Positions 34,752 through 44,357 of a stretch of 64,000 nucleotides of DNA are shown here, piece by piece. The notes beneath the pieces were generated by a model that searched no databases, was not told where the DNA came from, and saw only the letters and a program-made list of their open reading frames with translations. The stretch spans positions 1-64,000 of the forward strand of contig CAZYQC010000004.1 of assembly GCA_964649815.1 (NCBI GenBank), in the 5' to 3' direction. Origin of the DNA: G013214665 sp964649815 (GTDB lineage Bacteria > Pseudomonadota > Alphaproteobacteria > Rhodobacterales > Rhodobacteraceae). Position 1 is the first letter of the stretch, and the number at the start of each line of letters is the position of its first letter. The translations under genes were made by a program, and so were the position numbers.

Positions 34752-36656
34752 ATGCCCTATGCCGGGAACGAAGATCGCGTACGTCTAGAAACCGAAATGC
34801 CGTGGGAGGATCGGGACGTTCCCAAAACGATCTTTGGCATGATTTCCCGGACCGCGGACCGTGTGCCAAACAACAACGCCATCAGCTTCCAGATCACGTC
34901 AGGCCCGACCGACAAGGCCGAAACGCTGACCTGGAAACAGATGCAAGGCAAAGTCGCGCAAACCGCAAACATGCTGCGCCGTATGGGTATCGGCCCAACC
35001 GATGTCGTGGCCTATGTCATGCCGAATGCGACCGAAACGATCCTGACCTTCCTTGGCGGCGCGACCGCTGGCATCGTCAACCCGATCAACCCGCTGCTCG
35101 AGCCCGAGCAGATCGGCTCGATCCTGCGCGAAACCGGAGCCAAGGTCGTTGTCACCCTGCGCGCCTTCCCGAAAACCGATGTGGCGGACAAAGTGGCCAA
35201 AGCGGTTGATCTGGCGCCCAACGTCAAAACCGTGCTCGAGGTTGATCTCAATCGCCATCTGGGCGGCATCAAATCGCTGATTGTCCCGCTCATCCGACCA
35301 AAGGCGCAAAAGGCATCCAAGGCCCAGTATCTCGATTTCAACAAAGAAATCGCGAAATGCCCGACAACGCTCGAATTCGAAGATGTGCAAGAAGACCGCG
35401 TCGCCTGTTACTTCCACACCGGTGGAACGACCGGCATGCCAAAGGTCGCTCAGCATCTCTATTCCGGCATGATGTACAACGGTTGGGTCGGCTCCACGAT
35501 CCTGCTCAATGAAAATTCGAACCTTCTGGTCCCGCTGCCACTCTTCCACGTGATGGCCTGTCAGGCGCTCCTGATGCCTGCCATCGCCGCCGGGGCGCAC
35601 ACTGTTTACCCAACGCCACAAGGCTATCGGGGCGACGGCGTATTCGACAACATCTGGAAACTGGTCGAACGCTGGAAGATCACCTTTATCGTGACCGTGC
35701 CAACCGCGATCAGCGCGAAAATGCAGCGGCCAGTGGATGCGGATGTCTCGACGCTTCAATATGCCTTCTCCGGCTCCGCCCCGCTCCCGCAAGAGCTCTT
35801 CAAGCGGTTTGAAAAGGCAATCGGTGTTAAGATTGTCGAAGGCTACGGCATGACCGAGGCCACATGCGTCGTCTCCGGCAATCCGGTTGACGGTGAAAAG
35901 CGCATCGGCTCAGTCGGGATCCCGTTCCCCTACACAGACGTCAAAATCTACAAAGGCACCGCCGACGGGCCCGAAGAATGCGCCGTAGACGAGGTGGGTG
36001 AAATCTGTGTCTCAAACCCAGGCGTCTACGCAGGCAAAACCTATACCGAGGCCGAAAAGAACAATGACCTCTTCCACTTTGACAAATACTTGCGCACCGG
36101 CGATCTCGGCCGCATCGATGCAGACGGCTATATCTGGATCACCGGACGCGCCAAGGATCTGATCATTCGTGGCGGACACAACATCGACCCGGCCGAAATC
36201 GAAGAGGCCCTGCTGGGCCACGAAGCCGTGGCCTTCGCCGGCGCCATCGGACAACCCGACATTCACGCGGGCGAAATTCCCTGCGTCTTTGTCGAATTGG
36301 TCGAAGGTGCCAACGTGACCGAGGCGGAATTGATGGCCTTCTGCAAAGAAAAAGTCCACGAACGCGCAGCCCATCCAAAACATCTCGAGATTTTGACTGA
36401 ACTGCCAAAAACCGCGGTCGGCAAAGTCTTTAAACCGGATCTGCGCAAAAGTGCGATCACGCGCGTCTTCAATGAAACGCTCGAAGGCAAAGGCCTGCCT
36501 GCCCGCGTGGTCGCTGTGATCGACGACAAGAAACGCGGGCTCGTCGCTCAGGTCGAAGCCAATGGCGCATCAGATGCCGACATCCAGGGCGCCATCGGTG
36601 ATTTCATCAACACATGGGAACCTGCAGGCGCCCCCGCCGCGGTTGCCGCTGAATAA
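34752..36656 (+). CDS. Acyl-CoA synthetase (AMP-forming, fatty-acid ligase-like)
   Basis: A 634-residue ANL-superfamily enzyme with ATP-binding P-loop YFHTGGTTGMPK, the adenylate region EGYGMTEAT, and RTGDLGRIDADGYIWITGRAKDLIIRGG as hinge. The catalytic Lys in PKTAVGKVFK is near residue 560. A GGGAGG site precedes the ATG. It should activate a carboxylic acid to its CoA thioester in the cytoplasm. The next gene, an HSL-type esterase, starts at the base after this stop, so an ester-cleaving then acid-activating pair is plausible. Chain length preference cannot be read. Confidence 0.92.
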   Translation: MPYAGNEDRVRLETEMPWEDRDVPKTIFGMISRTADRVPNNNAISFQITSGPTDKAETLTWKQMQGKVAQTANMLRRMGIGPTDVVAYVMPNATETILTFLGGATAGIVNPINPLLEPEQIGSILRETGAKVVVTLRAFPKTDVADKVAKAVDLAPNVKTVLEVDLNRHLGGIKSLIVPLIRPKAQKASKAQYLDFNKEIAKCPTTLEFEDVQEDRVACYFHTGGTTGMPKVAQHLYSGMMYNGWVGSTILLNENSNLLVPLPLFHVMACQALLMPAIAAGAHTVYPTPQGYRGDGVFDNIWKLVERWKITFIVTVPTAISAKMQRPVDADVSTLQYAFSGSAPLPQELFKRFEKAIGVKIVEGYGMTEATCVVSGNPVDGEKRIGSVGIPFPYTDVKIYKGTADGPEECAVDEVGEICVSNPGVYAGKTYTEAEKNNDLFHFDKYLRTGDLGRIDADGYIWITGRAKDLIIRGGHNIDPAEIEEALLGHEAVAFAGAIGQPDIHAGEIPCVFVELVEGANVTEAELMAFCKEKVHERAAHPKHLEILTELPKTAVGKVFKPDLRKSAITRVFNETLEGKGLPARVVAVIDDKKRGLVAQVEANGASDADIQGAIGDFINTWEPAGAPAAVAAE

Positions 36657-37595
36657 GTGACCGCTGATTACGGCACATTAATCGACGCAGAGGTCTGGGC
36701 CTTTCTGGCCCGGACCGAAGAGTTTTATCCCCCCGACGCAGTTGATCTCAGCATCGCTGATCAACGCCGCGTGTATGATGAGATGTGCGCCGCTTTCGAC
36801 GTTGGTCACCCCGATGGCGTAAGCACCTCAGATCGCCGCATGGGCGATATCCCCTGCCGCCTCTATACGCCCGCGACCGCTCCCAACGGCACTGTCTTCT
36901 TTTGCCACGGCGGAGGCTTTGTTGTCGGTGGTCTCGACAGTCACGACAGTATCTGCGCCGAATTCTGTGCCGCCACTGGGATGCGCGTCCTGGCCGTTGA
37001 TTACCGCCTCTCGCCCGAACATCCCTATCCTGCAGACTTCAACGACGCCTGGGCGGCCTTCGCGGCCACCTGTGCGGCATTTTCTGGCCCTATCGTGCTG
37101 TGTGGTGACAGTGCGGGCGGCTGCCTTGTGGCCTCGGTTGCCCACAAGGCCCGCGCCCACCACCCCGACCGCGTCACCGGCACACTCCTGATCTACCCAG
37201 GCCTGGGTGCCGATTGGACCGAACAATCCTATGTCGACCACCCAGAGGCGCCGGGCCTCACCACCAAAGACATGGCATTCTACCGCCTTGTCCGCTCCGC
37301 CGGGCAAGAGATCACCAGCGATCCACATTACGCCCCGCTGCAAGACTCCGACTTCTCCAACCTTCCCCCAACCGTCATCCTGACCGCCCAATGCGACCCG
37401 CTTTCCAGCGACGGTGACGTCTACGCCCAACGCCTCACCGCCGCCGGTGGCCAAGCGCTCTGGCGCGAAGAGGCAGGCCTGGTGCACGCCTATCTGCGCG
37501 CCCGCCATATGTCGTCCAAAGCCAAAGCCAGTTTTGCCCGCATGATCCAATCTTTGATCACCCTGCGCGACGGCACCTTGCCTGACTTCCAATAG
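36657..37595 (+). CDS. HSL-family (bacterial hormone-sensitive lipase-like) esterase
   Basis: A 312-residue alpha/beta-hydrolase of the HSL group. The oxyanion-hole motif HGGGFVVGG (near residue 83) and nucleophile GDSAGG (Ser near 149) are present, with an Asp in TAQCDPLSSDG and a C-terminal His in GLVHAYL. It starts with GTG immediately after the acyl-CoA synthetase stop with no spacer, so it is translated by coupling. Probably a cytoplasmic carboxylesterase supplying acids to the synthetase. Confidence 0.9.
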   Translation: MTADYGTLIDAEVWAFLARTEEFYPPDAVDLSIADQRRVYDEMCAAFDVGHPDGVSTSDRRMGDIPCRLYTPATAPNGTVFFCHGGGFVVGGLDSHDSICAEFCAATGMRVLAVDYRLSPEHPYPADFNDAWAAFAATCAAFSGPIVLCGDSAGGCLVASVAHKARAHHPDRVTGTLLIYPGLGADWTEQSYVDHPEAPGLTTKDMAFYRLVRSAGQEITSDPHYAPLQDSDFSNLPPTVILTAQCDPLSSDGDVYAQRLTAAGGQALWREEAGLVHAYLRARHMSSKAKASFARMIQSLITLRDGTLPDFQ

Positions 37596-37730
37596 CTGCC
37601 ACCCGCACAAAGCAACCAGGCCACGCAGCCCGCACTATGCCCAACATCCCTTGGCCTGCGACGAACCATGCGCCCGTTCGCTCTCTTTGCCAAAACGCCG
37701 GCGCGGCACGACAGGATCCCGATCTCCCCT

Positions 37731-37798
37731 ATCTTTCTTTTGGCCCAAAATATCCCGGGGGAGGTGCCGCAGGCGCCGGGGGCAGCGCCCCCAAAAAT
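37731..37798. repeat. Intergenic palindromic element with GC-rich hairpin
   Basis: The sequence runs ATCTTTCTTTTGGCCCAAAATATCCCGGGGG and then a GGGGGCAGCGCCCCC hairpin (37778-37792). It looks like a repeated intergenic element of the kind scattered through Rhodobacteraceae chromosomes, but only one copy is in this window. The A run after the hairpin means it is not a plus-strand terminator. Confidence 0.5.
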
Positions 37799-37878
37799 CA
37801 CGCCCGCCCAAGCGCTTGCTCCTCTGGCAGGCATCTCCCATACTTGGTCGCCAAGCAACACAACCAAAGGTCTCTGCC

Positions 37879-38868
37879 ATGCACACACGCCTCCTAGGTC
37901 AAAACGGTCCCGCGGTCAGCGCGGTGGGCTATGGCGCCATGTCCTTTTCCAACTTCTACGGACCCGCGACAGACGAAGGGTCGCTGCAGATCCTGGACCG
38001 CTGCCTTGCCCTTGGCATCACGCATCTGGACACGTCGAACGTCTATGGCGATGGCCGTTCCGAGACGGTTATCGGACAATGGCTCAAGGCGCGCGGCGGG
38101 GAAAACCCGTTCACCATCGCCACCAAAGGCGGGATCAGCCGTGACCCCGCACGCCGCTTCAACAATGATCCCGCCTATTTGACCGAGATGCTGGACGCCA
38201 GTCTGCACCGTCTGGGGGTCGAGGCGATTGACCTCTACTACCTGCACCGCCGCGAGGCCGCATTCGAGATTGAAGACGTCGCCGAGACTTTGGCGGGCTT
38301 TGTCAAAGCGGGCAAGGTCAAGGCCATCGGCTATTCCGAAATCGCACCCTCAACGTTGCGCCGCGCGCATGCGGTGCACCCGGTTGCGGCTGTTCAATCC
38401 GAATATTCGCTCTCCACCCGATCCCCGGAAATGGGCTTGGTGCAAACCTGCGCCGAGCTTGGGGCCGCGCTGGTGGCCTTTTCGCCCGTCGGGCGGGGTC
38501 TTTTGACGGATCGCCCGCATACGCGCGACGCCGCAGCGACCATGCCATTTCTGAAAAACAATCCACGCTTTTGCGAGCCGAACCTCAGCACCAATGTCGC
38601 CTTGACCGACCCGCTGCGCGCATTGGCGGCCGAGATGGGAACCTCCACCGCTGCATTGGCGATCGCGTGGGTATTGCATCAAGGCGATCACATCATTCCA
38701 ATCCCCGGGACCCGCGCGCTGGCGCATCTCGAAGAATTGGCCGAGGGTGCGGCCCTATCGCTCACACAAAGCGATCTGGACCGGATCAACAGCATCCTGC
38801 CGATTGGCTGGGCCCACGGCGACCGCTACTCGGCGCAACAATGGGAAGGTCCCGAACGCTATTGCTAG
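37879..38868 (+). CDS. Aldo/keto reductase
   Basis: A 329-residue AKR with the catalytic tetrad Asp51, Tyr56, Lys83 and His123 (LDTSNVYGDG, IATKGG, YLHRRE), and C-terminal NADPH-site region IIPIPGTRALAHLEE. It resembles the AKR13/YakC-type subgroup by its FSPVGRGLLT segment. The ATG at 37879 begins at the family N terminus (TRLLGQNGPAVSAVGYGAM); the frame is open further upstream through the intergenic repeat, which is not protein-like. Substrate unknown. Confidence 0.92.
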   Translation: MHTRLLGQNGPAVSAVGYGAMSFSNFYGPATDEGSLQILDRCLALGITHLDTSNVYGDGRSETVIGQWLKARGGENPFTIATKGGISRDPARRFNNDPAYLTEMLDASLHRLGVEAIDLYYLHRREAAFEIEDVAETLAGFVKAGKVKAIGYSEIAPSTLRRAHAVHPVAAVQSEYSLSTRSPEMGLVQTCAELGAALVAFSPVGRGLLTDRPHTRDAAATMPFLKNNPRFCEPNLSTNVALTDPLRALAAEMGTSTAALAIAWVLHQGDHIIPIPGTRALAHLEELAEGAALSLTQSDLDRINSILPIGWAHGDRYSAQQWEGPERYC

Positions 38869-38901
38869 GGCGCCCCGGCGCCCGGCGTCGCCGCGAGGCA
38901 C

Positions 38902-38938
38902 AAAAAACCCTGCCCACCGGTCTCGCTGGTGGGCAGGG
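38902..38938 (-). terminator. Strong terminator of the peptide ABC operon
   Basis: CCCTGCCCACC (38908-38918) pairs perfectly with GGTGGGCAGGG (38928-38938). On the minus strand it is followed by TTTTTT (complement of 38902-38907), 28 bp after the ATPase stop. Confidence 0.9.
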
Positions 38939-38965
38939 CAAATAGCCTTGGGACAGAGCGCAGTC

Positions 38966-40603
38966 TCAGTTGCCGGCGCTTTCCATTTTGCGGTTGGCCA
39001 ACACGTCCTCCAACCAGCCCAGACGCATTTCCGGGACCGAGCTGAGCAAAAGATCGGTGTAATCGTCAAAGGGCGGCGACAGGACCTCGGATTTGGGTCC
39101 ATAGCGCACGACGCGGCCTTGATACATGACCGCAATACTGTCCGCGATGGCTTTCACCGTCGCCAGGTCATGCGTGATAAAGACATAGGCCACATCTTCC
39201 GCCGCTTGCAGACGCAGCAAGAGCTTTAGGATACCGTCCGCAACCAAAGGGTCCAAAGCCGATGTAACCTCGTCACAGATGATCAACTTGGGCTTTGCCG
39301 CCAATGCGCGCGCAATGCACACACGCTGCTTTTGACCCCCAGAAAGCTCGGCCGGATACCGGTCGATGAATTCGACCCCCAGCTCGATCTCGTCCAACAG
39401 ATCAATGGTGCGCTGGCGCTTTTCTGCGCCTTTGAGGCCAAAGTAGAACTCCAAAGGCCGCCCGATGATCGTCCCGACGGTCTGGCGCGGGTTCATCGCG
39501 ACATCCGCCATTTGATAGATCATCTGCAACTCTCGCAGATCTTCAAGCGACCGGCTTGGCTGATCTGGCGTCAGCGTGCGTCCGGCAAAGGTGATCTTGC
39601 CCTCGCGCGGTGGCAACAGGCCGGTCATGACCCGCGCCATCGTCGACTTTCCCGAACCGGATTCGCCCACCACAGCCAAAGTCTGTCCCGGTGACAAATC
39701 CATCGAGACATTGTGCAAAACATCAAAGCTTGTGCCTTTGTAGCGCGCGGTGATGTTTTCGGCCTTTAACACCGGCTCTGCTGTTGGCTGCTTTTCTTCA
39801 TGCGCAATCGAACGCACAGAGACCAAAGCCTGTGTGTATTCTTCCTGTGGCGCGTTGATGATCTGATCCGTCGTGCCGTATTCAACCGTGTTGCCATGCC
39901 GCAGAACCATGATGTGATCGCTCACCTGCGCGACCACGGCCAGGTCATGCGTGATATAAAGAGCCGCAACGCCTGTCAGACGAATGGCATTCTTGATCGC
40001 CGCCAAAACGTCGATCTGAGTGGTTACATCCAAGGCGGTTGTTGGTTCATCGAACACCACAAGATCCGGCTGTGGGCACAGAGCCAACGCGGTCATGCAC
40101 CGCTGAAGCTGGCCACCCGATACCTGGTGCGGATAGCGGCTTCCGATGTTCTCAGGGTCAGGCAATCCCAGTTGCCGGAACAAATCAATGGCCCGCAGCT
40201 CGGCTTCCTTCTTGGCGAATTTGCCCTGAAGAATGGCCGCTTCGGTCACCTGCTCCATGATTTGCTTGGCCGGGTTGAACGATGCGGCCGCCGATTGGCT
40301 CACATAAGTCACCTCGCCGCCACGCAGCTTGCGCACGTCCGACACCCCGGTTTTCAGGATGTCGCGCCCGTTGACCCAAACCTCTCCTCCGGTCAGCTCA
40401 ACACCGCCCCGGCCATAGGCCATCGTGGCAAGGCCAATGGTGGATTTGCCCGCGCCGGATTCGCCGATCAGACCAAGGACCTTGCCAGGTTCCAGGTCGA
40501 AATCCACACCGTGCACGATCTCGATATCATGCGGCTTTTCCCCAGGCGGATAGACTGTGGCACCGATTTTGAGGCCCCGTACTTTGACAAGTGGATCGCT
40601 CAT
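38966..40603 (-). CDS. Oligopeptide/dipeptide ABC transporter, two fused ATPase domains
   Basis: A 545-residue protein carrying both ATPases of an Opp/Dpp-type importer in one chain. Domain one: Walker A GESGAGKST (residues 47-55), signature VSGGQLQR, Walker B PDLVVFDEPTTALD. Domain two: Walker A GESGSGKST near residue 330, signature LSGGQKQR, LIICDEVTSALDPL. The usual system has separate DppD and DppF, so this is a fusion. The ATG at 40603 overlaps the upstream permease stop by 4 bp and is preferred over the 14-residue extension. Confidence 0.94.
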   Translation of the reverse strand: MSDPLVKVRGLKIGATVYPPGEKPHDIEIVHGVDFDLEPGKVLGLIGESGAGKSTIGLATMAYGRGGVELTGGEVWVNGRDILKTGVSDVRKLRGGEVTYVSQSAAASFNPAKQIMEQVTEAAILQGKFAKKEAELRAIDLFRQLGLPDPENIGSRYPHQVSGGQLQRCMTALALCPQPDLVVFDEPTTALDVTTQIDVLAAIKNAIRLTGVAALYITHDLAVVAQVSDHIMVLRHGNTVEYGTTDQIINAPQEEYTQALVSVRSIAHEEKQPTAEPVLKAENITARYKGTSFDVLHNVSMDLSPGQTLAVVGESGSGKSTMARVMTGLLPPREGKITFAGRTLTPDQPSRSLEDLRELQMIYQMADVAMNPRQTVGTIIGRPLEFYFGLKGAEKRQRTIDLLDEIELGVEFIDRYPAELSGGQKQRVCIARALAAKPKLIICDEVTSALDPLVADGILKLLLRLQAAEDVAYVFITHDLATVKAIADSIAVMYQGRVVRYGPKSEVLSPPFDDYTDLLLSSVPEMRLGWLEDVLANRKMESAGN

Positions 40604-41421
40604 CCCCGGCCTCCTTTCAACGATGTGGTGCGGCTCAGAACCCAATCCGCCACGAGGTTCACCGAGATCGCCAGGATCGCAATCGTGACCGCGGGATAAA
40701 GCGCCGCGCCGATGCCATAGGTCAGACCTTCGGTGTTTTCCTTCACGATCCCACCCAGGTCCGCCTGGGGCGGTTGAATGCCCAGGCCCAGGAATGACAA
40801 GGTCGAGATAAAGAGCACCATAAAGATGAACCGCAGGCCCATCTCTGCGACCAGCGGTGACAGTGCGTTGGGCAAGATTTCACGAAAGATAATCCAGCCG
40901 CGGCCTTCGCCACGCAGCTTTGCGGCTTCGACATAGTCCATGACGTTGATGTCGACCGCAACGGCGCGGGCCAGTCGATAGACGCGCGTGCTGTCTAGAA
41001 AACCCATGACGACGATAAGAACACCGATGGTGATTGGTGTGATCGACAAGATCACAAGGGCAAAGATCAGCGACGGAATGGACATCAGCAGGTCAACAAA
41101 CCGCGACAGCGCCTGGTCGACCCAGCCGCCAACCACCGCCGCCAAAAAGCCCAGCACGGCGCCTGTGGTAAAGCTCAGGATGGTCGCGAGGGTCGCGATC
41201 CAGATCGTTGTGCGCAGGCCATAGATCATACGGCTAAGCAAGTCGCGCCCAATGCCGTCAGTGCCCAGCAGAAACTCACCATTCGGCGGGTCCCAGAAGC
41301 CTTGCGAGACAACCTGGTCATAGCCGTAAGGCGCAATCAGCGGCGCAAAAATTGCCACCAGGAAAAAGAGCGCGGTGAAAAACAGGCCAAGCATAGCGGC
41401 CAAGGGAATGCGGATGAACAT
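40600..41421 (-). CDS. Peptide ABC transporter permease (DppC type)
   Basis: A 273-residue BPD-type permease with N-terminal hydrophobic helix and the extended FLLGTDGIGRDLLSRMIYG motif typical of DppC/OppC. The EAA loop (EAAKLRGEGRGWIIFREILPN) contacts the ATPase. The ATG at 41421 is used because the domain begins there; the upstream extension is basic and non-homologous. It lies 118 bp from the DppB-type gene. Confidence 0.92.
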   Translation of the reverse strand: MFIRIPLAAMLGLFFTALFFLVAIFAPLIAPYGYDQVVSQGFWDPPNGEFLLGTDGIGRDLLSRMIYGLRTTIWIATLATILSFTTGAVLGFLAAVVGGWVDQALSRFVDLLMSIPSLIFALVILSITPITIGVLIVVMGFLDSTRVYRLARAVAVDINVMDYVEAAKLRGEGRGWIIFREILPNALSPLVAEMGLRFIFMVLFISTLSFLGLGIQPPQADLGGIVKENTEGLTYGIGAALYPAVTIAILAISVNLVADWVLSRTTSLKGGRG

Positions 41422-41539
41422 CAGATGATCTCCGTAATAGGTGCCAATGGCGGCAACGCGCCATTGAATGCGCGCGCAGGGCATGGGCCAGGTCGCGCAA
41501 ATGCAGATGCAATAGCTGCGGTGTCAGGCATGGCGCGTC

Positions 41540-42490
41540 TCATTTCGGATGCCGCAGCCGCGGATTGGTCAGGATCGAAACGACGTCAGCGATCAGGTTC
41601 AGACCGATGTAAATCGCCGCAAAGATCATGCCGCAGGCCTGCACAACGGGAATGTCGCGCTTGGTCACGTGATCGACGAGATATTGTCCCATGCCGGGAT
41701 ACACAAACACCACCTCAACCACGACAACACCCACAACGAGGTACGCGAGGTTCAGCATAACCACGTTCACGACAGGCGCGATGGCGTTCGGGAAAGCGTG
41801 TTTGCGGATAACCGTAAAGCTGGACAGCCCCTTCAGCTCTGCCGTTTCGATATAGGCAGATTGCATAACGTTTAGGATCGCGGCCCGTGTCATACGCATC
41901 ATATGCGCCAGAACAACCAGCGTCAGAACCAAAACTGGAATGGCGATCGATTCCAACCGCGTGAAAAAGTCAGCCTCGGGGCGATAGCCCACCGCAGTCG
42001 GAGGGAACCAGCGCAGCTGTACGCCCAGAATGAACATCACGATATAGCCAATCACGAATTCCGGCATCGAAATGGTCGTCAATGTGGTCGCGGAAATCAG
42101 CTTGTCGGGCCAGCGTTCCTGATAGCGAACTGCCAAAAGGCCCAGGAAAATCGCCAATGGCACGGCGATCACAGCGGCCGATACGGCCAGGAAAAGCGTG
42201 TTCGCAAACCGGCGACCCACAGCTTCGTTGATAGATTGTCCCGATGTCAGCGCGGTCCCGAGGTCTCCGGTCAAAAGTCCACCCAGCCAATCGAAATAGC
42301 GGGTGACAGGCGGGTCATTCACACCAAGCTCGGCGCGCAAATTGGCCAGCGCTTCGGGTGTCGCCGATTGGCCAAGAATCTGTTGAGCGACGTCTCCCGG
42401 TAGGACCATTGTGCCTACGAAAATCACGATGGAGACGAGAAAAAGGAGGAGTAGGCCCAGCGAAATTCGCTGGACCAACAATCTTGTCAT
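41540..42490 (-). CDS. Peptide ABC transporter permease (DppB type)
   Basis: A 316-residue permease with the DppB layout: N-terminal helix, a periplasmic loop with DVAQQILGQSATPEALANLR, then five helices. The EAA loop reads YIETAELKGLSSFTVIRKHAFPN. It follows the binding-protein gene by about 10 bp. In-frame ATGs at 42499 and 42490 are both possible; the second gives the usual start TRLLVQRI. Confidence 0.92.
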   Translation of the reverse strand: MTRLLVQRISLGLLLLFLVSIVIFVGTMVLPGDVAQQILGQSATPEALANLRAELGVNDPPVTRYFDWLGGLLTGDLGTALTSGQSINEAVGRRFANTLFLAVSAAVIAVPLAIFLGLLAVRYQERWPDKLISATTLTTISMPEFVIGYIVMFILGVQLRWFPPTAVGYRPEADFFTRLESIAIPVLVLTLVVLAHMMRMTRAAILNVMQSAYIETAELKGLSSFTVIRKHAFPNAIAPVVNVVMLNLAYLVVGVVVVEVVFVYPGMGQYLVDHVTKRDIPVVQACGMIFAAIYIGLNLIADVVSILTNPRLRHPK

Positions 42491-42500
42491 GGGTCCCATA

Positions 42501-44239
42501 TTAAGAGGTGACCCACATCCGCATAGGCGCAGAGTTGTTCATAAAGCCAAAGCCAGTGACGTTCTCTGTCCAGCCGGCAAGGCGATCAGACTGAGCATCG
42601 ATAAAGTCGTTGAACATCGGCAGGATCAGACCGCCTTCGTCACGCAAAATCGTACCCATATCTGCGTACATCTGCATCCGCTTGGCACTATCCAGCTCGG
42701 CACGGGCTGCGATCAGCAACTGGTCGAACTGATCGTTGAAGAAACGTGTGTCGTTCCAGTCAGCGGTCGACAGATATGCGGTCGAGAACATCTGGTCCTG
42801 AACAGGACGTCCGCCCCAATAGCTCGTGCAGAACGGCTGCTTGTTCCAAACCTCTGACCAGTAACCGTCGTTTGGCTCGCGCTTGATTTCGATGTTGATA
42901 CCAGCAGCAGCCGCACTCTGTTGGAAGAGCGCCGCAGCGTCAGGCGCGCCTGGGAACGAGTTGTCGGATGTGCGCAGCAGAACCGCGCCGTCGTGGCCGG
43001 ACTTTTTGAAATGGAATGCGGCTTTGTCGGCGTCATATTCGCGCTGTTCGAATTCGGTGAACAACGGATAAGCCGAGTTGATCGGCGTGTCGTTCCCGAC
43101 CGAGCCATAGCCAAACAAGATCTTGTCGACCATCTCTTGACGGTTCATCGCGTATTTCAGCGCAAGGCGCAGGTCGTTGTTGTCAAACGGCGCCGTGTTG
43201 CAATGCATGATGAACACATAATGGCCGGGGCCAGGTGTCGAATGCACAGTGATGTTTGGCGCGCGGCCAACCAAGCTTGCTGTGCGTGGTGGAACGCGGT
43301 CGATGATGTCAACCTGACCAGACTGCAGGGCCGCAACGCGCGCCGTGTTGTCGTTGATCACGATCAGCTCGACGGTCGACGCATAGCCGTAGTCACCCCA
43401 ATAGTTCGGGTTCTTTTCGAACACGAACCGCACGCCCATCTCGTGGCTCTTCAGGATGTAGGGGCCTGTGCCGATGGCTGCGGTTGGGTCGTCCTTGCCG
43501 CCGCCTGGCTGCACAACGATGTGATAATCCTGCATGTAGTAAGGCAGGTCAGCATTCGGGTTCTTCAGCGAGATAACAACCGTGTCGCCATCTGCGGAAA
43601 CGTTGTCGATGTCGCGCAATAGGCCAAGCGCGCCAGACTTTGTGTCTTCGCCCGCATGTCGGTCGATTGTGTCGACAACGTCTTGCGCTGTCACGCTTTG
43701 GCCGTTCGAGAACGTGATGCCCTGGCGCAGCTTAAAGCGCCATGTCTTCGCATCCGCCGAGCCTTCAAAGCTTTCGGCCACGCGACCGGCCAAGCCGCCA
43801 TCATCGGTCAGCGAGACCAGCGGTTCACCCCACAGCAGGTTCACCTGCGTGGCAACAAAGTTCGCAGCCAGGGCCGGATCAAGGCTGTCGGTGGTCGAGC
43901 CACCCTGAGCGCCGATGCGCAGCGTGCCGCCAATCTGTGGACCTGCCGCGTGCACGGCAGAGGTCAGCATCGAATTGGCAGCCACAGCTGTCAGGCCGAG
44001 TGCGGATGCACGGCCCACAAATTCACGACGTGNNNNNNNNNNNNNNNNNNNNNNNNNNNNNNNNNNNNNNNNNNNNNNNNNNNNNNNNNNNNNNNNNNNN
44101 NNNNNNNNNNNNNNNNNNNNNNNNNNNNNNNNGCAGCCACAGCTGTCAGGCCGAGTGCGGATGCACGGCCCACAAATTCACGACGTGACATGATGCCCGC
44201 CACGACCTTTCGTGACAGGTACTCAAGTTGTTTTGACAT
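42501..44239 (-). CDS. Peptide/opine-type periplasmic binding protein (SBP family 5), Tat signal; split by an assembly gap
   Basis: Removing the 100 Ns and one of the two identical 55-bp flanks gives a continuous 527-residue protein. It has a twin-arginine motif SRREFVG (Arg19-Arg20), a hydrophobic stretch GLTAVAANSMLTSAVHAAG, and a mature family-5 domain: GGTLRIGAQGG, VAESFEGSADAKTWRFKLR, ITFSNGQSVTAQDVV. It captures peptides or peptide-like solutes for the DppBC-type permease. The CocE-like hydrolase upstream suggests the solute carries an amide or ester to be cleaved. An internal ATG before SRREF (residue 17) is an alternative start. Confidence 0.9.
44033..44132. other. Assembly gap (100 N) within the binding-protein gene
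   Basis: Exactly 100 Ns are flanked by identical 55-base sequences at 43978-44032 and 44133-44187. Collapsing N plus one copy (155 bases) keeps the reading frame (1584 bases in total), so nothing is missing. Confidence 0.97.
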
Positions 44240-44357
44240 ATTTGTCTCCCATTGGTGTTTCGCCTGCGTCTTGCGCGCAGTTCCCTAAGACACGGGAAGG
44301 TTTGCGCATTTGCCGGTACGGGGCAAGGATAAATACGGCGAAAATGACGGGAACGTG

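Noticed and set aside
43978..44187. True 55-bp direct repeat inside the binding-protein gene
   Set aside because: The same copy length and N length occur at all three gaps and collapsing restores the frame, so it is an assembly overlap.
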